From contig NZ_PDCH01000006.1 in the NCBI RefSeq assembly GCF_003315615.1, forward strand, positions 40,934-104,933: a DNA stretch of 64,000 nt. Reading direction: 5' to 3'. The DNA comes from Bifidobacterium xylocopae. GTDB lineage: Bacteria > Actinomycetota > Actinomycetes > Actinomycetales > Bifidobacteriaceae. A model generated the notes under the pieces. That model had not been told where the DNA came from. It made no database searches and was given only the letters and a program-made list of their open reading frames with translations. This document shows positions 45,778-54,547 of this stretch, one piece after another. Position 1 is the stretch's first letter. Each line of letters begins with the position of its first letter. The translations under genes and the position numbers were made by a program.

Positions 45778-47106
45778 GTGAGGACGTTAATCCAGGCCTT
45801 CAAAACCAAGGAGTTGAGGAAGAAGATCCTCTTCGTCTTCGGTATCATCATCATCTACAGGATCGGTTCCTTCATACCCACGCCGGGCGTGGATTATCCG
45901 GCGGTGCAGAAGTGCGTCACGTCGGCGGGCAATGAGGACTTCATCGGTCTGGTCAACCTGTTCTCCGGTGGCGCCCTTCTCCAGCTGTCCATCTTTGCCT
46001 TGGGCATCATGCCCTACATCACCGCATCGATCGTGGTTCAGCTGCTGCGTGTGGTCATCCCCAGATTCGAGGCCCTCCACAAAGAGGGGCAGTCGGGTGA
46101 GGCCAAGCTCACGGAGTACACCCGTTATCTGACCATCGGTCTGGCTATCCTCCAGTCCACGACCATCCTGGTCACCGCACGTTCGGGTGCCCTGTTCAAC
46201 AACGCCTGCACCGAGAAGGTCATCCCCGACGGATCAGTATGGAACTTCGTGGTCATGATCCTGGTCATGACCGGTGGCACCGGCCTGATCATGTGGATGG
46301 CTGAGCTGATCACCGACAAAGGCATCGGCAACGGCATGTCGGTACTGATTTTCACTTCCATCTGCTCCGGATTCCTGCCCCAGCTGTGGAACATTGGTTG
46401 GGGCACCAACGGCAAGAACGGCGATTGGAAGAAGTTCGGCATCGTCGTTGGCGTCCTCGTCCTCATCCTGATCTTCGTCAACTACGTTGAACTGGCGCAG
46501 CGACGCATCCCTGTGCAGTACACGCGCCGTATGATCGGTCGGAAGATGTATGGCGGATCCTCCACCTACCTGCCGCTCAAGGTGAACATGTCCGGTGTCA
46601 TCCCGCCCATCTTCGCATCGTCGATCCTGGCCATTCCCACACTGGTATCGCAGTTCGGCAAGCCCGAGCAGTCCTGGGTCAAGTGGGTGAACACCAATCT
46701 GGCGAACACCACCAGTGTGTGGTACATCGCCATGTACTCGGTCATGATCGTCTTCTTCTGCTTCTTCTACACCTCCATCACCTTCAATCCGGATGAAACG
46801 GCCGACAACATGAAGGAATACGGCGGTTTCATCCCGGGCATCCGCGCCGGCAGGGCCACCTCCCGCTACCTGAACTATGTGATGAACCGCCTGAACACGG
46901 TCGGCGCCATCTACCTGCTCTTCGTGGCGCTGATTCCCACGGTCCTGATCATGCTGCTCAAGATCAACGGCAAGCTGCCGTTCGGAGGCACTACGATCCT
47001 GATTATCGCGGGCGTGGGCCTTGACACCCTGCGCCAGGCCAAGGCCCAGACCGAGCAGTTCCAATACACCGGCTTCCTGCTGGAGGGGGACCACAAGGAA
47101 GGTTGA
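45778..47106 (+). CDS. secY: Preprotein translocase channel subunit SecY
   Basis: A 442-residue, ten-helix channel. Signature regions are FGIIIIYRIGSFIPTPGVD near the N-terminus, LQLSIFALGIMPYITASIVV and the fourth-fifth helix loop with TRYLTIGLA. The C5 loop VQYTRRMIGRKMYGGSSTYLP and C6-loop GFIPGIRAGRATSRYLNYVM, which contact ribosome and SecA, are intact. GTG start with GGGAGG 7 bases upstream. It has its own upstream region after the spc terminator; adk follows after 121 bases containing a hairpin. Confidence 0.98.
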   Translation: MRTLIQAFKTKELRKKILFVFGIIIIYRIGSFIPTPGVDYPAVQKCVTSAGNEDFIGLVNLFSGGALLQLSIFALGIMPYITASIVVQLLRVVIPRFEALHKEGQSGEAKLTEYTRYLTIGLAILQSTTILVTARSGALFNNACTEKVIPDGSVWNFVVMILVMTGGTGLIMWMAELITDKGIGNGMSVLIFTSICSGFLPQLWNIGWGTNGKNGDWKKFGIVVGVLVLILIFVNYVELAQRRIPVQYTRRMIGRKMYGGSSTYLPLKVNMSGVIPPIFASSILAIPTLVSQFGKPEQSWVKWVNTNLANTTSVWYIAMYSVMIVFFCFFYTSITFNPDETADNMKEYGGFIPGIRAGRATSRYLNYVMNRLNTVGAIYLLFVALIPTVLIMLLKINGKLPFGGTTILIIAGVGLDTLRQAKAQTEQFQYTGFLLEGDHKEG

Positions 47107-47138
47107 TCCTTCCCATGTGCTCGAAGAGATGAACGTAT

Positions 47139-47173
47139 GATCCGGCCGTGGCGAGTGCTCGCCGGGCCGGATC
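47139..47173 (+). terminator. Hairpin between secY and adk
   Basis: GATCCGGCC pairs with GGCCGGATC and inside it GGCGAG pairs with CTCGCC, a two-part stem. It may terminate part of the transcripts or stabilise the secY message. Confidence 0.6.
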
Positions 47174-47227
47174 ACGCATAATGCGACGAATGCAAACCGC
47201 AATGATTGACAAACAAAGGAAAGAGAC

Positions 47228-47803
47228 ATGGCTCAACGACTGCTCATCATGGGACCCCAGGGAGTCGGTAAAGGTACGCAGGCTGCCCTGCTGAGCAAGC
47301 ACTACGGTATTCCTGCCATTTCAACGGGCGACATCTTCCGCTACAACCTGAAGAACGGCACCGAGTTGGGCAGGCAGGCCCAGGCTTACATCGACAAGGG
47401 CGAGTTGGTGCCCGATGAGTTGACCAACAGGATCGTCGAGGATCGTCTGGGCATGGACGACGCTAAGGACGGTTGGATTCTGGACGGATATCCTCGTTCC
47501 GCGTCGCAGGTGGAGGCGTTGGATTCCATGCTGGACGAGCTGGGTACGCCACTGAGTGCTGTGGTCGCCCTTGACGCGGACCGTGATGTGCTGATGGAGC
47601 GCATGAAGAAACGGGCCGAAATAGAAGGCCGTGCCGATGATACCCCTGAGGTGATCGCCAAGCGTCTGGACGTGTACTCGAAGGAGACGGAACCGCTGCT
47701 TGCAACATATGAAGGGCGTGGGCTTCTGGTCAAGGTAGATGGGGTCGGCGATATCGATGCCATTTCCAAGGCAATCGTCAGCAATTTGGATCGTCGCGGC
47801 TGA
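47228..47803 (+). CDS. adk: Adenylate kinase (short form)
   Basis: A 191-residue kinase that converts ATP and AMP into two ADP. The P-loop is GPQGVGKGTQAALLSKHYGI; the nucleotide motif TGDIFRYNLKNGTELG and GWILDGYPRSASQVEALD follow. It lacks the zinc-type long LID insertion, as in other actinobacterial forms. AAAGGAAAGAGAC precedes the ATG. The common partner map is not present after it. Confidence 0.97.
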   Translation: MAQRLLIMGPQGVGKGTQAALLSKHYGIPAISTGDIFRYNLKNGTELGRQAQAYIDKGELVPDELTNRIVEDRLGMDDAKDGWILDGYPRSASQVEALDSMLDELGTPLSAVVALDADRDVLMERMKKRAEIEGRADDTPEVIAKRLDVYSKETEPLLATYEGRGLLVKVDGVGDIDAISKAIVSNLDRRG

Positions 47804-47824
47804 GCAGACGTTTATGACATGGTG

Positions 47825-47858
47825 AAGGCGGCACCGACGCGAGTCGGCGCCGCCTTTT
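47825..47858 (+). terminator. Rho-independent terminator after adk
   Basis: AAGGCGGC and CCGAC pair with GTCGG and GCCGCCTT around a GCGA loop, with TTTT at the end. Confidence 0.9.
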
Positions 47859-47894
47859 GTGTTTCCAGAGGGCGGGCCTACCTCCGAATGAAAA

Positions 47895-47915
47895 CCTGAG
47901 TCATTAAGGCTCAAG
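47895..47915 (+). promoter_or_regulatory. HAIR-like operator (HspR) upstream of hsp20
   Basis: CCTGAGT, a 7-base spacer and GCTCAAG match the HAIR consensus CTTGAGT-N7-ACTCAAG at 12 of 14 positions. HspR is the actinobacterial repressor of dnaK/clpB-type genes. The site is 146 bases before hsp20. Confidence 0.8.
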
Positions 47916-48061
47916 TTTGGTTTCGCTGTGGGTTGAATCCGGGCATAGCACGGCGGTGAAGCGGTTGTTAGTAGTGAACGGCGGGGGAGGCCCCCGGGAA
48001 TACCCGGTGGCCAGGATCCTGGCCCAATGATGTGAATGTGTATGCTACCTAAGGAGTGTGC

Positions 48062-48523
48062 ATGATGACAATGCTTCCGGCTTTGATGAACAACTCGATT
48101 TTCGGTGATTTCTTCGATGACCCCTTCTTCAACAACTGGCGTGATTCCCGCCGTTCCGACGGTTCAGGCAGAATGGCGCAGGCCGCTCTTATGAACACGG
48201 ATGTGCGCGAGAAGGACGGATCCTACGAACTCGACATCGATTTGCCCGGCTTTGCCAAGGATGATGTCAGCCTGCGGCTGGAGGACGGTTATCTGATCGT
48301 GTCCGCCCAGAAGAAGAGCGAGCAGGACGACAAGGGCAAGGGCGGCAAGTGGATTCGCCGCGAACGCTACACCGGTGCCTGCTCCCGCAGCTTCTATGTG
48401 GGCGAGGGGGTCAAGGAGGACGACATCCACGCCAAGTTCTCCGACGGCACCCTGCACGTCTCGGTTCCGAAGGAATCGGTGCAACCGGTCGAGAGCAGGA
48501 AGACCATCGCCATCGAAGGCTGA
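48062..48523 (+). CDS. Small heat-shock protein (Hsp20/alpha-crystallin)
   Basis: A 153-residue small heat-shock protein. N-terminal part MLPALMNNSIFGDFFDDPFF is followed by the alpha-crystallin domain: TDVREKDGSYELDIDLPGF, SLRLEDGYLIVSAQKK, and the strand SDGTLHVSVPKE. It holds unfolding proteins for ATP-dependent chaperones. ATG 48062 or 48065 both fit AAGGAG at 48051-48056. It sits alone between two terminators in the middle of the adk-infA interval of the ribosomal superoperon. Confidence 0.95.
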   Translation: MMTMLPALMNNSIFGDFFDDPFFNNWRDSRRSDGSGRMAQAALMNTDVREKDGSYELDIDLPGFAKDDVSLRLEDGYLIVSAQKKSEQDDKGKGGKWIRRERYTGACSRSFYVGEGVKEDDIHAKFSDGTLHVSVPKESVQPVESRKTIAIEG

Positions 48524-48546
48524 GATTCGCGATTCCTGAGAAGGAT

Positions 48547-48587
48547 GATGAGCCGCCGGCGGCCCCAAGGCTGGCCGGCGGCTCATC
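48547..48587 (+). terminator. Strong hairpin terminator after hsp20
   Basis: GATGAGCCGCCGGC and GCCGGCGGCTCATC form a perfect 14-bp stem with a 13-base loop. No T-run follows. Confidence 0.85.
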
Positions 48588-48663
48588 CTGTTCAGGGGGA
48601 ATGCAAGGCGACAGAGGCTCTGAGGTCGTATTGCGACTCGCCGGAGATTCGAGGATTGAATTA

Positions 48664-48672
48664 TGCTATACT
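48664..48672 (+). promoter_or_regulatory. Extended -10 promoter of infA operon
   Basis: TGCTATACT is an extended -10 (TGn then TATACT), about 60 bases upstream of infA. A -35 match is poor, which is usual with an extended -10. Confidence 0.65.
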
Positions 48673-48732
48673 AGCAAGTTGGCGTGTCTTGAGACATGTC
48701 AAGTAATCAGCCAACGGACGGATTGAAGGCTC

Positions 48733-48951
48733 ATGGCAAAAGATGGTGTGATCGAAGTCGAAGGTCGGGTAGTGGAGGCATTGCCGAATGCGATGTTCCG
48801 CGTCGAGCTCGAGAACAAGCACACCGTCCTGGCGACCATCTCCGGCAAGATGCGCAAGAATTACATACGTATTCTGCCTCAGGACAGGGTCGTGCTCGAG
48901 ATGAGCCCCTACGACCTGAACCGTGGCCGCATTACGTACCGGTACAAGTAA
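48733..48951 (+). CDS. infA: Translation initiation factor IF-1
   Basis: A 72-residue IF-1, an S1-type OB fold that binds the A site of the 30S subunit. It reads [22 protein letters not shown] and ends [14 protein letters not shown]. Begins the infA-rpmJ-rpsM-rpsK-rpoA-rplQ unit, under an extended -10 promoter. Confidence 0.98.
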   Translation: MAKDGVIEVEGRVVEALPNAMFRVELENKHTVLATISGKMRKNYIRILPQDRVVLEMSPYDLNRGRITYRYK

Positions 48952-48976
48952 AGGTACACAGAAGCAAAGGAAAACC

Positions 48977-49090
48977 ATGAAGGTCAGCCCTAGTGTGAAG
49001 AGGATCTGCGAGAACTGCCGCGTGATCCGCCGTCACGGCCGTGTCATGGTGATCTGCACCAACCCGCGCCACAAGCAGCGGCAAGGCTGA
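48977..49090 (+). CDS. rpmJ: 50S ribosomal protein L36
   Basis: A 37-residue L36 with the zinc ligands C-x2-C (ICENC), C and H ([27 protein letters not shown]). The C+ form. AAAGGAAAA precedes the ATG. It is 25 bases downstream of infA, and rpsM follows after 132 bases. Confidence 0.98.
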   Translation: MKVSPSVKRICENCRVIRRHGRVMVICTNPRHKQRQG

Positions 49091-49222
49091 GGTAGATTTC
49101 CAGCGGCATAACTGAAAAAGGCGTCAAGTCACAGCCCTACAGGCTGAACCCCGGGTGCGCAGGCCCGGGCCGGGAGACCGGGCGACTTGGTGCACGACCT
49201 GCGTGAACAGAAGGAATCGAGT

Positions 49223-49600
49223 ATGGCACGTCTTGCCGGAGTCGACATCCCCAACGAGAAGCGCATCGAGATAGCCCTCACCTACATCTTCGGTGTCGGG
49301 CGCACTCGTGCGAAGGAAACACTTGCCGCCACTGGTGTGAATCCAGACACCCGCGTCAAGGATCTCACGGATGAGCAGCTGGTTACGCTGCGTGATTACC
49401 TCGAAGGCAACTACAAGATCGAGGGTGATCTGCGTCGTGAGGTTGACGCTGATATTCGCCGGAAGATCCAGATTAATTGCTATCAGGGCCAGCGCCACCG
49501 CAGGGGACTGCCCGTGCGTGGCCAGCGCACCAAGACCAATGCGCGCACCCGCAAGGGCCCGAAGCGCACGGTCGCCGGAAAGAAGAAGGCGACCAAGTAA
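49223..49600 (+). CDS. rpsM: 30S ribosomal protein S13
   Basis: A 125-residue S13 starting [20 protein letters not shown] with [13 protein letters not shown] and [23 protein letters not shown] 49223 follows AAGGA; an in-frame GTG/ATG at 49187 is less likely because family members begin MARLAGVD. It contacts P-site tRNA and bridges the subunits. Confidence 0.98.
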   Translation: MARLAGVDIPNEKRIEIALTYIFGVGRTRAKETLAATGVNPDTRVKDLTDEQLVTLRDYLEGNYKIEGDLRREVDADIRRKIQINCYQGQRHRRGLPVRGQRTKTNARTRKGPKRTVAGKKKATK

Positions 49601-49677
49601 GGTCGTGAAGGCTCGGAGCCAGGTCGCTCCCGCCCTCGAAAGCAAGTAATTCAATCGTTAGAAGGAAACGAGGATCA

Positions 49678-50076
49678 ATGGCCGCCACAAAGCAAGCCAC
49701 GCGCAAGCCTCGTCGCCGGGACCGCAAGTCGGTTCCCGTCGGGCAGGCGCACATCAAGTCCACATTCAACAACACCATCATTTCGATCACCGACCCCTCG
49801 GGCGCGGTGGTGGCGTGGGCCTCCGGCGGTGACGTCGGCTTCAAGGGCTCCCGCAAGTCCACCCCCTATGCCGCCGGTATGGCCGCCGAATCCGCCGCCC
49901 GCAAGGCGATGGAGCACGGCGTCAAGAAGGTGGATGTCTTCGTCAAGGGCCCCGGTTCGGGCCGCGAGACCGCCATCCGCTCCCTGCAGTCGGCGGGCCT
50001 GGAGGTCGGTTCCATCTCCGACGTCACCCCGCAGGCATTCAACGGTGTCCGTCCTCCCAAGCGCCGTCGCGTCTGA
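49678..50076 (+). CDS. rpsK: 30S ribosomal protein S11
   Basis: A 132-residue S11 with [20 protein letters not shown] and [20 protein letters not shown], ending in RPPKRRRV. Sits at the E-site platform near the anti-Shine-Dalgarno. Confidence 0.98.
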   Translation: MAATKQATRKPRRRDRKSVPVGQAHIKSTFNNTIISITDPSGAVVAWASGGDVGFKGSRKSTPYAAGMAAESAARKAMEHGVKKVDVFVKGPGSGRETAIRSLQSAGLEVGSISDVTPQAFNGVRPPKRRRV

Positions 50077-50151
50077 GCACTCGAAAACCAATAAGTCCAC
50101 CCGCGAAGACCGGTGAGTGCACCACCGGTTGGAGCTGAAAGGATAAGAACA

Positions 50152-51147
50152 GTGCTTATTGCACAGCGTCCGACACTTACTGAAGAGGTCGTCAACGCCC
50201 AGCGCTCACGGTTCACTATCGAACCTCTGGAGCCTGGCTTCGGCTACACTCTGGGCAACTCACTGCGTCGTACCCTGCTGAGCTCGATTCCGGGGGCGGC
50301 CGTCACTTCGGTCCGTATCTCCGGTGCGCTGCACGAATTCACCACGCTGCCCGGCGTGGAGGAGGACGTGACGGAGATCCTGCTCAACATCAAGAACATC
50401 GTGCTCACCAGTGAGTATGACGAGCCGGTCGTCATGTACCTGCGCAAGTCGGGCAAGGGCGAGGCGAAGGCTGGCGATATCACGCCGCCGGCCGGCGTCA
50501 CTGTGGCCAACCCCGACCTGCATATCGCGTCCCTGGCAGAGGATGGGGAACTCGAGATCGAGTTCACCGTCGAGCGTGGCCGTGGCTACGTGCAGGCCCA
50601 GCTCAACAAGCAGGATTCCGATGAGATCGGCCGCATCCCGGTCGATTCGATCTACTCGCCAGTCCTGAAGGTCTCATACAAGGTGGAGGCCACCCGCGTC
50701 GAGCAGCGCACCGACTTCGACAAGCTGGTGCTGGACGTGGAGACCAAGCCCGCCATCTCGCCCCGCGACGCGGTGGCGTCAGCCGGGTCCACACTCGTGG
50801 AGCTCTTCGGTCTTTGCCGCGACCTGAACAACCAGGCCGAGGGCGTGGAGATCGGCCCCGAGCCCGTCCAGGAGGAAGCGGACCCGGAGATGGCCGTTCC
50901 AATCGAGGACCTGAACCTGACGCAGCGGTCATACAACTGCCTCAAGCGTGAGGGCATCCACACGATTGGCGAGCTTGTCTCGCACACTGAGCAGGACTTG
51001 CTGGATATCCGCAACTTCGGGATGAAGTCAATCGACGAAGTCAAGGAGAAGCTGCAGGGCATGGGACTCGCCCTCAAGCCGTCGCCCCTGGGCTTCGACA
51101 CCAACAACCTCGAAGGCGGGACGTTCTTCTCGCCGGAGGATCAATGA
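50152..51147 (+). CDS. rpoA: DNA-directed RNA polymerase alpha subunit
   Basis: A 331-residue alpha subunit. Dimerisation domain motifs are [20 protein letters not shown] and [13 protein letters not shown]. The C-terminal domain has [20 protein letters not shown] and [13 protein letters not shown], which bind UP elements and activators. The GTG 50152 start has AAAGGA upstream; an upstream in-frame start at 50113 is unlikely. In-operon gap to rplQ is 129 bases. Confidence 0.98.
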   Translation: MLIAQRPTLTEEVVNAQRSRFTIEPLEPGFGYTLGNSLRRTLLSSIPGAAVTSVRISGALHEFTTLPGVEEDVTEILLNIKNIVLTSEYDEPVVMYLRKSGKGEAKAGDITPPAGVTVANPDLHIASLAEDGELEIEFTVERGRGYVQAQLNKQDSDEIGRIPVDSIYSPVLKVSYKVEATRVEQRTDFDKLVLDVETKPAISPRDAVASAGSTLVELFGLCRDLNNQAEGVEIGPEPVQEEADPEMAVPIEDLNLTQRSYNCLKREGIHTIGELVSHTEQDLLDIRNFGMKSIDEVKEKLQGMGLALKPSPLGFDTNNLEGGTFFSPEDQ

Positions 51148-51276
51148 CCTCGCTGTAGGTCGACCGTGGGGTGGACGGCAGCGGAGACGTGCGTCCACCC
51201 CCCGTAAGAGCCTCCCAGGCTCGGATGCTCGGGCGAATGCCCACCTGGACCCGGGAAGCAACACAAGGAGAATACA

Positions 51277-51924
51277 ATGCCACAACCGAAAAAGGGCCCA
51301 CGTCTGGCGTCCAGCCCGGCGCATGAGCGCCTCATGCTGGCCAACATGGCCACCAGCCTGTACGCACACGGCAGGATCACCACCACGCTGCCCAAGGCCA
51401 AGCGACTGCGGCCCCTGGCCGAGCGTCTGATCACCTTCGCCAAGCGGGGCGACCAGCCTTCCCGTCGGCGGGTCATGCGCGTCATCCGTGACAAGTCCGT
51501 GGTCCATAAGCTCTTCACCGAGATTGCCGAGCAGATGGAGCAGCGTGAGGGCGGATATACACGCATCACCCGAATCGCCCCTCGCAAGGGCGATAACGCC
51601 CCTCAGGCGGTAATCGAACTCGTGACCGAACCGCTGTCAGCCAAGAAGGCCACTGTGCGTGAGGCCGAGGCCGCCGCCAAGCAGGCTGCGAAGGCTGACG
51701 ACAGCGAGATGGCCGAAGCCACCGAGGCGGCCATCACCGAGGGTCTCGCCAAGGACGCGACCGATCAGGCCGTCGACGCCAACGAGTCCGGGCAGGATGT
51801 CGCCGGAGCGGATGAGGCCGCCGTTGACCTGCAGAAGGAGTCCAGGAAGGACGAGGCCGCCGAGGCCGAAGCCGAAGAGGACGCCGATGTGGCAGAGGAT
51901 GCCGCCAAGTCGGACGAGAAGTAG
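51277..51924 (+). CDS. rplQ: 50S ribosomal protein L17 with acidic C-terminal extension
   Basis: A 215-residue L17. The core (about residues 1-118) begins [20 protein letters not shown] and contains [20 protein letters not shown] and [14 protein letters not shown]. The rest, about 95 residues, is Ala/Glu/Asp-rich low-complexity tail not present in E. coli L17. AAGGAGAAT precedes the ATG. Last gene of the alpha operon. Confidence 0.97.
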   Translation: MPQPKKGPRLASSPAHERLMLANMATSLYAHGRITTTLPKAKRLRPLAERLITFAKRGDQPSRRRVMRVIRDKSVVHKLFTEIAEQMEQREGGYTRITRIAPRKGDNAPQAVIELVTEPLSAKKATVREAEAAAKQAAKADDSEMAEATEAAITEGLAKDATDQAVDANESGQDVAGADEAAVDLQKESRKDEAAEAEAEEDADVAEDAAKSDEK

Positions 51925-51969
51925 ACTGACCACCAAGCAGCCGGATGTGAAACCGGGCTGGTAGGCGGC

Positions 51970-51999
51970 AATGGGCTGGGGCGCAAACCCCGGCCCATT
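51970..51999 (+). terminator. Rho-independent terminator after rplQ
   Basis: AATGGGCTGGGG pairs with CCCCGGCCCATT (12 bp with one G-T pair) around a CGCAAA loop; CTTGT follows. Confidence 0.8.
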
Positions 52000-52040
52000 C
52001 TTGTATCGTGGCACACCGGTATCCGGTGATGAGGAGGGAC

Positions 52041-53060
52041 ATGGCAGGCGACACCCGTAAGGGCCTGGCTGAGGGCATGCAGGAGGGACAGGCCGGCCGG
52101 GATACGGTCAGGCTGCGTATCGATCTGGCCTATGACGGGGGCGACTTCCATGGTTGGGCCCGGCAGCCGGGCTTGCGGACGGTCCAGGGCGAGATGGAGG
52201 CCGCCCTGGCCCGGGTGCTGGGAACGTCGGGGTCCGCAGGAGGCAGGCGGGCCGGGGGCAGGGGCGCCGGGGAGCCGGAGGGCTGGGTCCCCCGGCTGGT
52301 GGTGGCCGGCCGTACGGATACTGGTGTGCACGCCGCACACCAGGTCTGTCATCTGGACATTCCCTCGGGCGTACTGTCGGGCTGTGTGGGTCATATGGAT
52401 GCGGCGCCGGAAAGTGCCTTGGAACACCGGTTGCAACGCCTCCTGCCCACGGATATAGCCATCCACAGGGTGCAGAGGGCACCTGGGGGGTTCGACGCCC
52501 GGTTCTCGGCTTTGGAACGGACCTACCTCTATCGTGTCAGCGAGGGCCGTGATCGCTTCGATCCGCGGCTGCGGGGTTTCGTACTCGGGTTGGAGGGCTC
52601 CCTCGACCTCGATGCCATGAACCGCGCGGCGGCAACGGCCGTAGGCCTGCATGACTTCGGTTCCTTCGCCACACCGAATCCAGGGGGAACCACCATACGG
52701 CAGGTCAAATACGCCCACTGGGACCGGGTGCCGGGTCGGCCGCTGCTGACTTATGGGATGGGGGCAGGACCGGCTTTCCGGACTCCGGCCGCGGAATCGG
52801 GATTGGTCGTGTTCACGATCGTGGCGGACGCCTTCGCCCACAACATGGTGCGATCACTGGTCAACGCCTGCCTGCGGGTGGGGCAGGGCAAGCGGGACGC
52901 GGACTGGTTCCGGGACAAGGTCATGCACCCCCTGCGGGAGGGCTCCACAGGCCCGGTCGCCGCACAGGGGTTGACCCTGGAGCATGTGGCCTATCCCTCG
53001 GACGACCGGTTGGCGGAGCGCGCCAGCGCGATCCGTGCCAAACGCACCCTCGACGGCTGA
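52041..53060 (+). CDS. truA: tRNA pseudouridine(38-40) synthase
   Basis: A 339-residue TruA, larger than the usual ~270. It makes pseudouridine at positions 38-40 of the anticodon arm. Signature segments are RIDLAYDGGDFHGWARQPG, VVAGRTDTGVHAAHQVCHL (catalytic Asp) and NMVRSLVNACLRVGQG. A Gly/Arg-rich insert of about 25 residues (GTSGSAGGRRAGGRGAG type) lies just before the catalytic motif. ATG 52041 is chosen because GAGGAGGG precedes it; an in-frame start upstream lacks a site. Confidence 0.96.
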   Translation: MAGDTRKGLAEGMQEGQAGRDTVRLRIDLAYDGGDFHGWARQPGLRTVQGEMEAALARVLGTSGSAGGRRAGGRGAGEPEGWVPRLVVAGRTDTGVHAAHQVCHLDIPSGVLSGCVGHMDAAPESALEHRLQRLLPTDIAIHRVQRAPGGFDARFSALERTYLYRVSEGRDRFDPRLRGFVLGLEGSLDLDAMNRAAATAVGLHDFGSFATPNPGGTTIRQVKYAHWDRVPGRPLLTYGMGAGPAFRTPAAESGLVVFTIVADAFAHNMVRSLVNACLRVGQGKRDADWFRDKVMHPLREGSTGPVAAQGLTLEHVAYPSDDRLAERASAIRAKRTLDG

Positions 53061-53224
53061 TTCCGGCAGCGGTGACCGGGAGGGGCAACTGCTGGCCCCT
53101 CCGGCTCCGCGGGCAGGCCTGGTGGCTGATGATCGCCGTCCGATGTTCGACGCGCCGGCCATTTGGTCGCTCAGGTATGGCATAATGGAAAAGTTGCCGC
53201 CACAGCGCAGCTGATGGCAGCAAG

Positions 53225-53309
53225 GGATGAGTGTCCGAGCGGTCTAAGGAGCACGCCTCGAAAGCGTGTGAGGCTAACCCCTCCGCGAGTTCGAATCTCG
53301 CCTCATCCG
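53225..53309 (+). tRNA. tRNA-Ser (CGA)
   Basis: The acceptor GGATGAG pairs with CTCATCC. Anticodon loop CTCGAAA gives CGA, the long variable arm contains TGAGGCTAACCCCTCC, and the discriminator is G. It lies in the 391-base gap between truA and the lipoprotein. Confidence 0.96.
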
Positions 53310-53314
53310 CCTTT

Positions 53315-53348
53315 GACGGGGCCCCGGTAGCGATACCGGGGCCCCGTC
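53315..53348 (+). terminator. Terminator after tRNA-Ser(CGA)
   Basis: GACGGGGCCCCGGTA and TACCGGGGCCCCGTC form a 15-bp perfect stem with a 4-base GCGA loop, followed by GGTTT. Confidence 0.92.
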
Positions 53349-53451
53349 GGTTTATGTGTATCGGATCTATGACACTGGATGGGACCGGTTGTGGACTGAA
53401 TGTGCTGACGGTGGCTTGGCTGGACTGGGTGAGCGCAAAGCGGTGTTTTGT

Positions 53452-54471
53452 TTACGAGTTCGGGACTTCCTGCAGCAGCGCCTGAGGAAGGGCGGGGTAG
53501 CCCTCGTCCAGGGCCGTATAGGCGTGGGCGGTGGCCATGAGGGCAAGGGTGCCCAGGGCCTGCCGCTGTTCATGTACGGGGTTGCGGCTGCCGGGTTGTT
53601 TGCCGTCCGCGAGGCCTGGGGCCCCGGGCCGGCCTTGGGCGCCGCCCTCGTCTTCGGCCTCCATGCCTTCCTTCGCAGCGGTTGTGACGAATCCTTGGAA
53701 GGCCTGGATGAGACCTCGCGCGCAGTTCATCTCCACCACGGACTCGGTGGGCGCTTCCAGTCCATTGGAGGGATCGGTCATCGAATCAGGATGCTGCAGG
53801 AGATCCTTGCTGGAATAGACGGCCTGGCGTGGGTCGCCCGCAGGGTCGGCCGAAGCCAGGGACTGGGCCGCTGCATGATGGCGGTCGCCGACTGCCAGGA
53901 GGGTGGTGCCACCGGACTGACGCCGTCCGGCCAGTACGATAAGCGAGAATCCGGCCCTGTCCTCCGCCCTGGCCGCCTGTGCCAGCTGTGTGGGTCCGAG
54001 CAGGCGGGCGGCGGATGGAAGCTCCTGCAGGGCCTGCAGTGTGAGGGCCTGGGGGTCCGCCGGCATCAGCGCGGAAGCTCCTCCGGCCCGGGCGCGGCGG
54101 TTGGCCGTCATCCAGGCCAGGGCCGAACGGTTCACGGCTTCACCGAAACGGGCCGGGCATGCTATGGCCACTTCGTGCCAGGCCTGGGCTGCGGCCGCAG
54201 GCTCCTGGAGGCGGGCCCCGGCGGCGGATGCGAACCAGGGGTCGGCCGTGCGCCGGTCGTATGTCCGGGCATCGGCCACTGCCCGGTCGCAGGGGCTGAG
54301 CACGCTCTGGCCCCCTTGCGGGTCCATCCGCTGGATGGCGACAGGGGAGGAGCAGCCGGACAGGACGCTGGCCGCCGCGCACAGCAGGAGGATGCAGGAG
54401 CGGACGCGGGCCTTGCGCCTGGAGGGGAATCGGCCTCGCGCGTGCGCTCCTGAACCCGTACGTGTCTGCAT
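53452..54471 (-). CDS. Predicted lipoprotein of unknown function
   Basis: A 339-residue protein. A basic N-terminus and a hydrophobic segment (VRSCILLLCAAASVLSGC) end in a lipobox LSGC, so the mature protein is probably lipid-anchored at about Cys40. The rest is helical, Ala-rich and holds ALTLQALQELPSAARLLGP and QAWHEVAIACPARFGEAVN; four or more cysteines may make disulfides. No family recognised. The minus strand is preferred over an equally long plus-strand frame because of the lipobox. It is divergent from nusA, and the nusA promoter probably lies in the 76-base gap. Confidence 0.68.
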   Translation of the reverse strand: MQTRTGSGAHARGRFPSRRKARVRSCILLLCAAASVLSGCSSPVAIQRMDPQGGQSVLSPCDRAVADARTYDRRTADPWFASAAGARLQEPAAAAQAWHEVAIACPARFGEAVNRSALAWMTANRRARAGGASALMPADPQALTLQALQELPSAARLLGPTQLAQAARAEDRAGFSLIVLAGRRQSGGTTLLAVGDRHHAAAQSLASADPAGDPRQAVYSSKDLLQHPDSMTDPSNGLEAPTESVVEMNCARGLIQAFQGFVTTAAKEGMEAEDEGGAQGRPGAPGLADGKQPGSRNPVHEQRQALGTLALMATAHAYTALDEGYPALPQALLQEVPNS

Positions 54472-54547
54472 GAAAGGCTAGGATAGTCTGAATTGCAGAC
54501 CGTCGCCCGTTCAGCAGGCACGGCATAACTTCATAGGAGGCCTTGAC

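Noticed and set aside
53356..54453. A 365-residue plus-strand frame overlapping the lipoprotein gene
   Set aside because: Both strands are open. The minus strand has a signal peptide with LSGC lipobox and is preferred; the plus translation is Gly-rich and lacks a family or clear start site. The choice is not certain.
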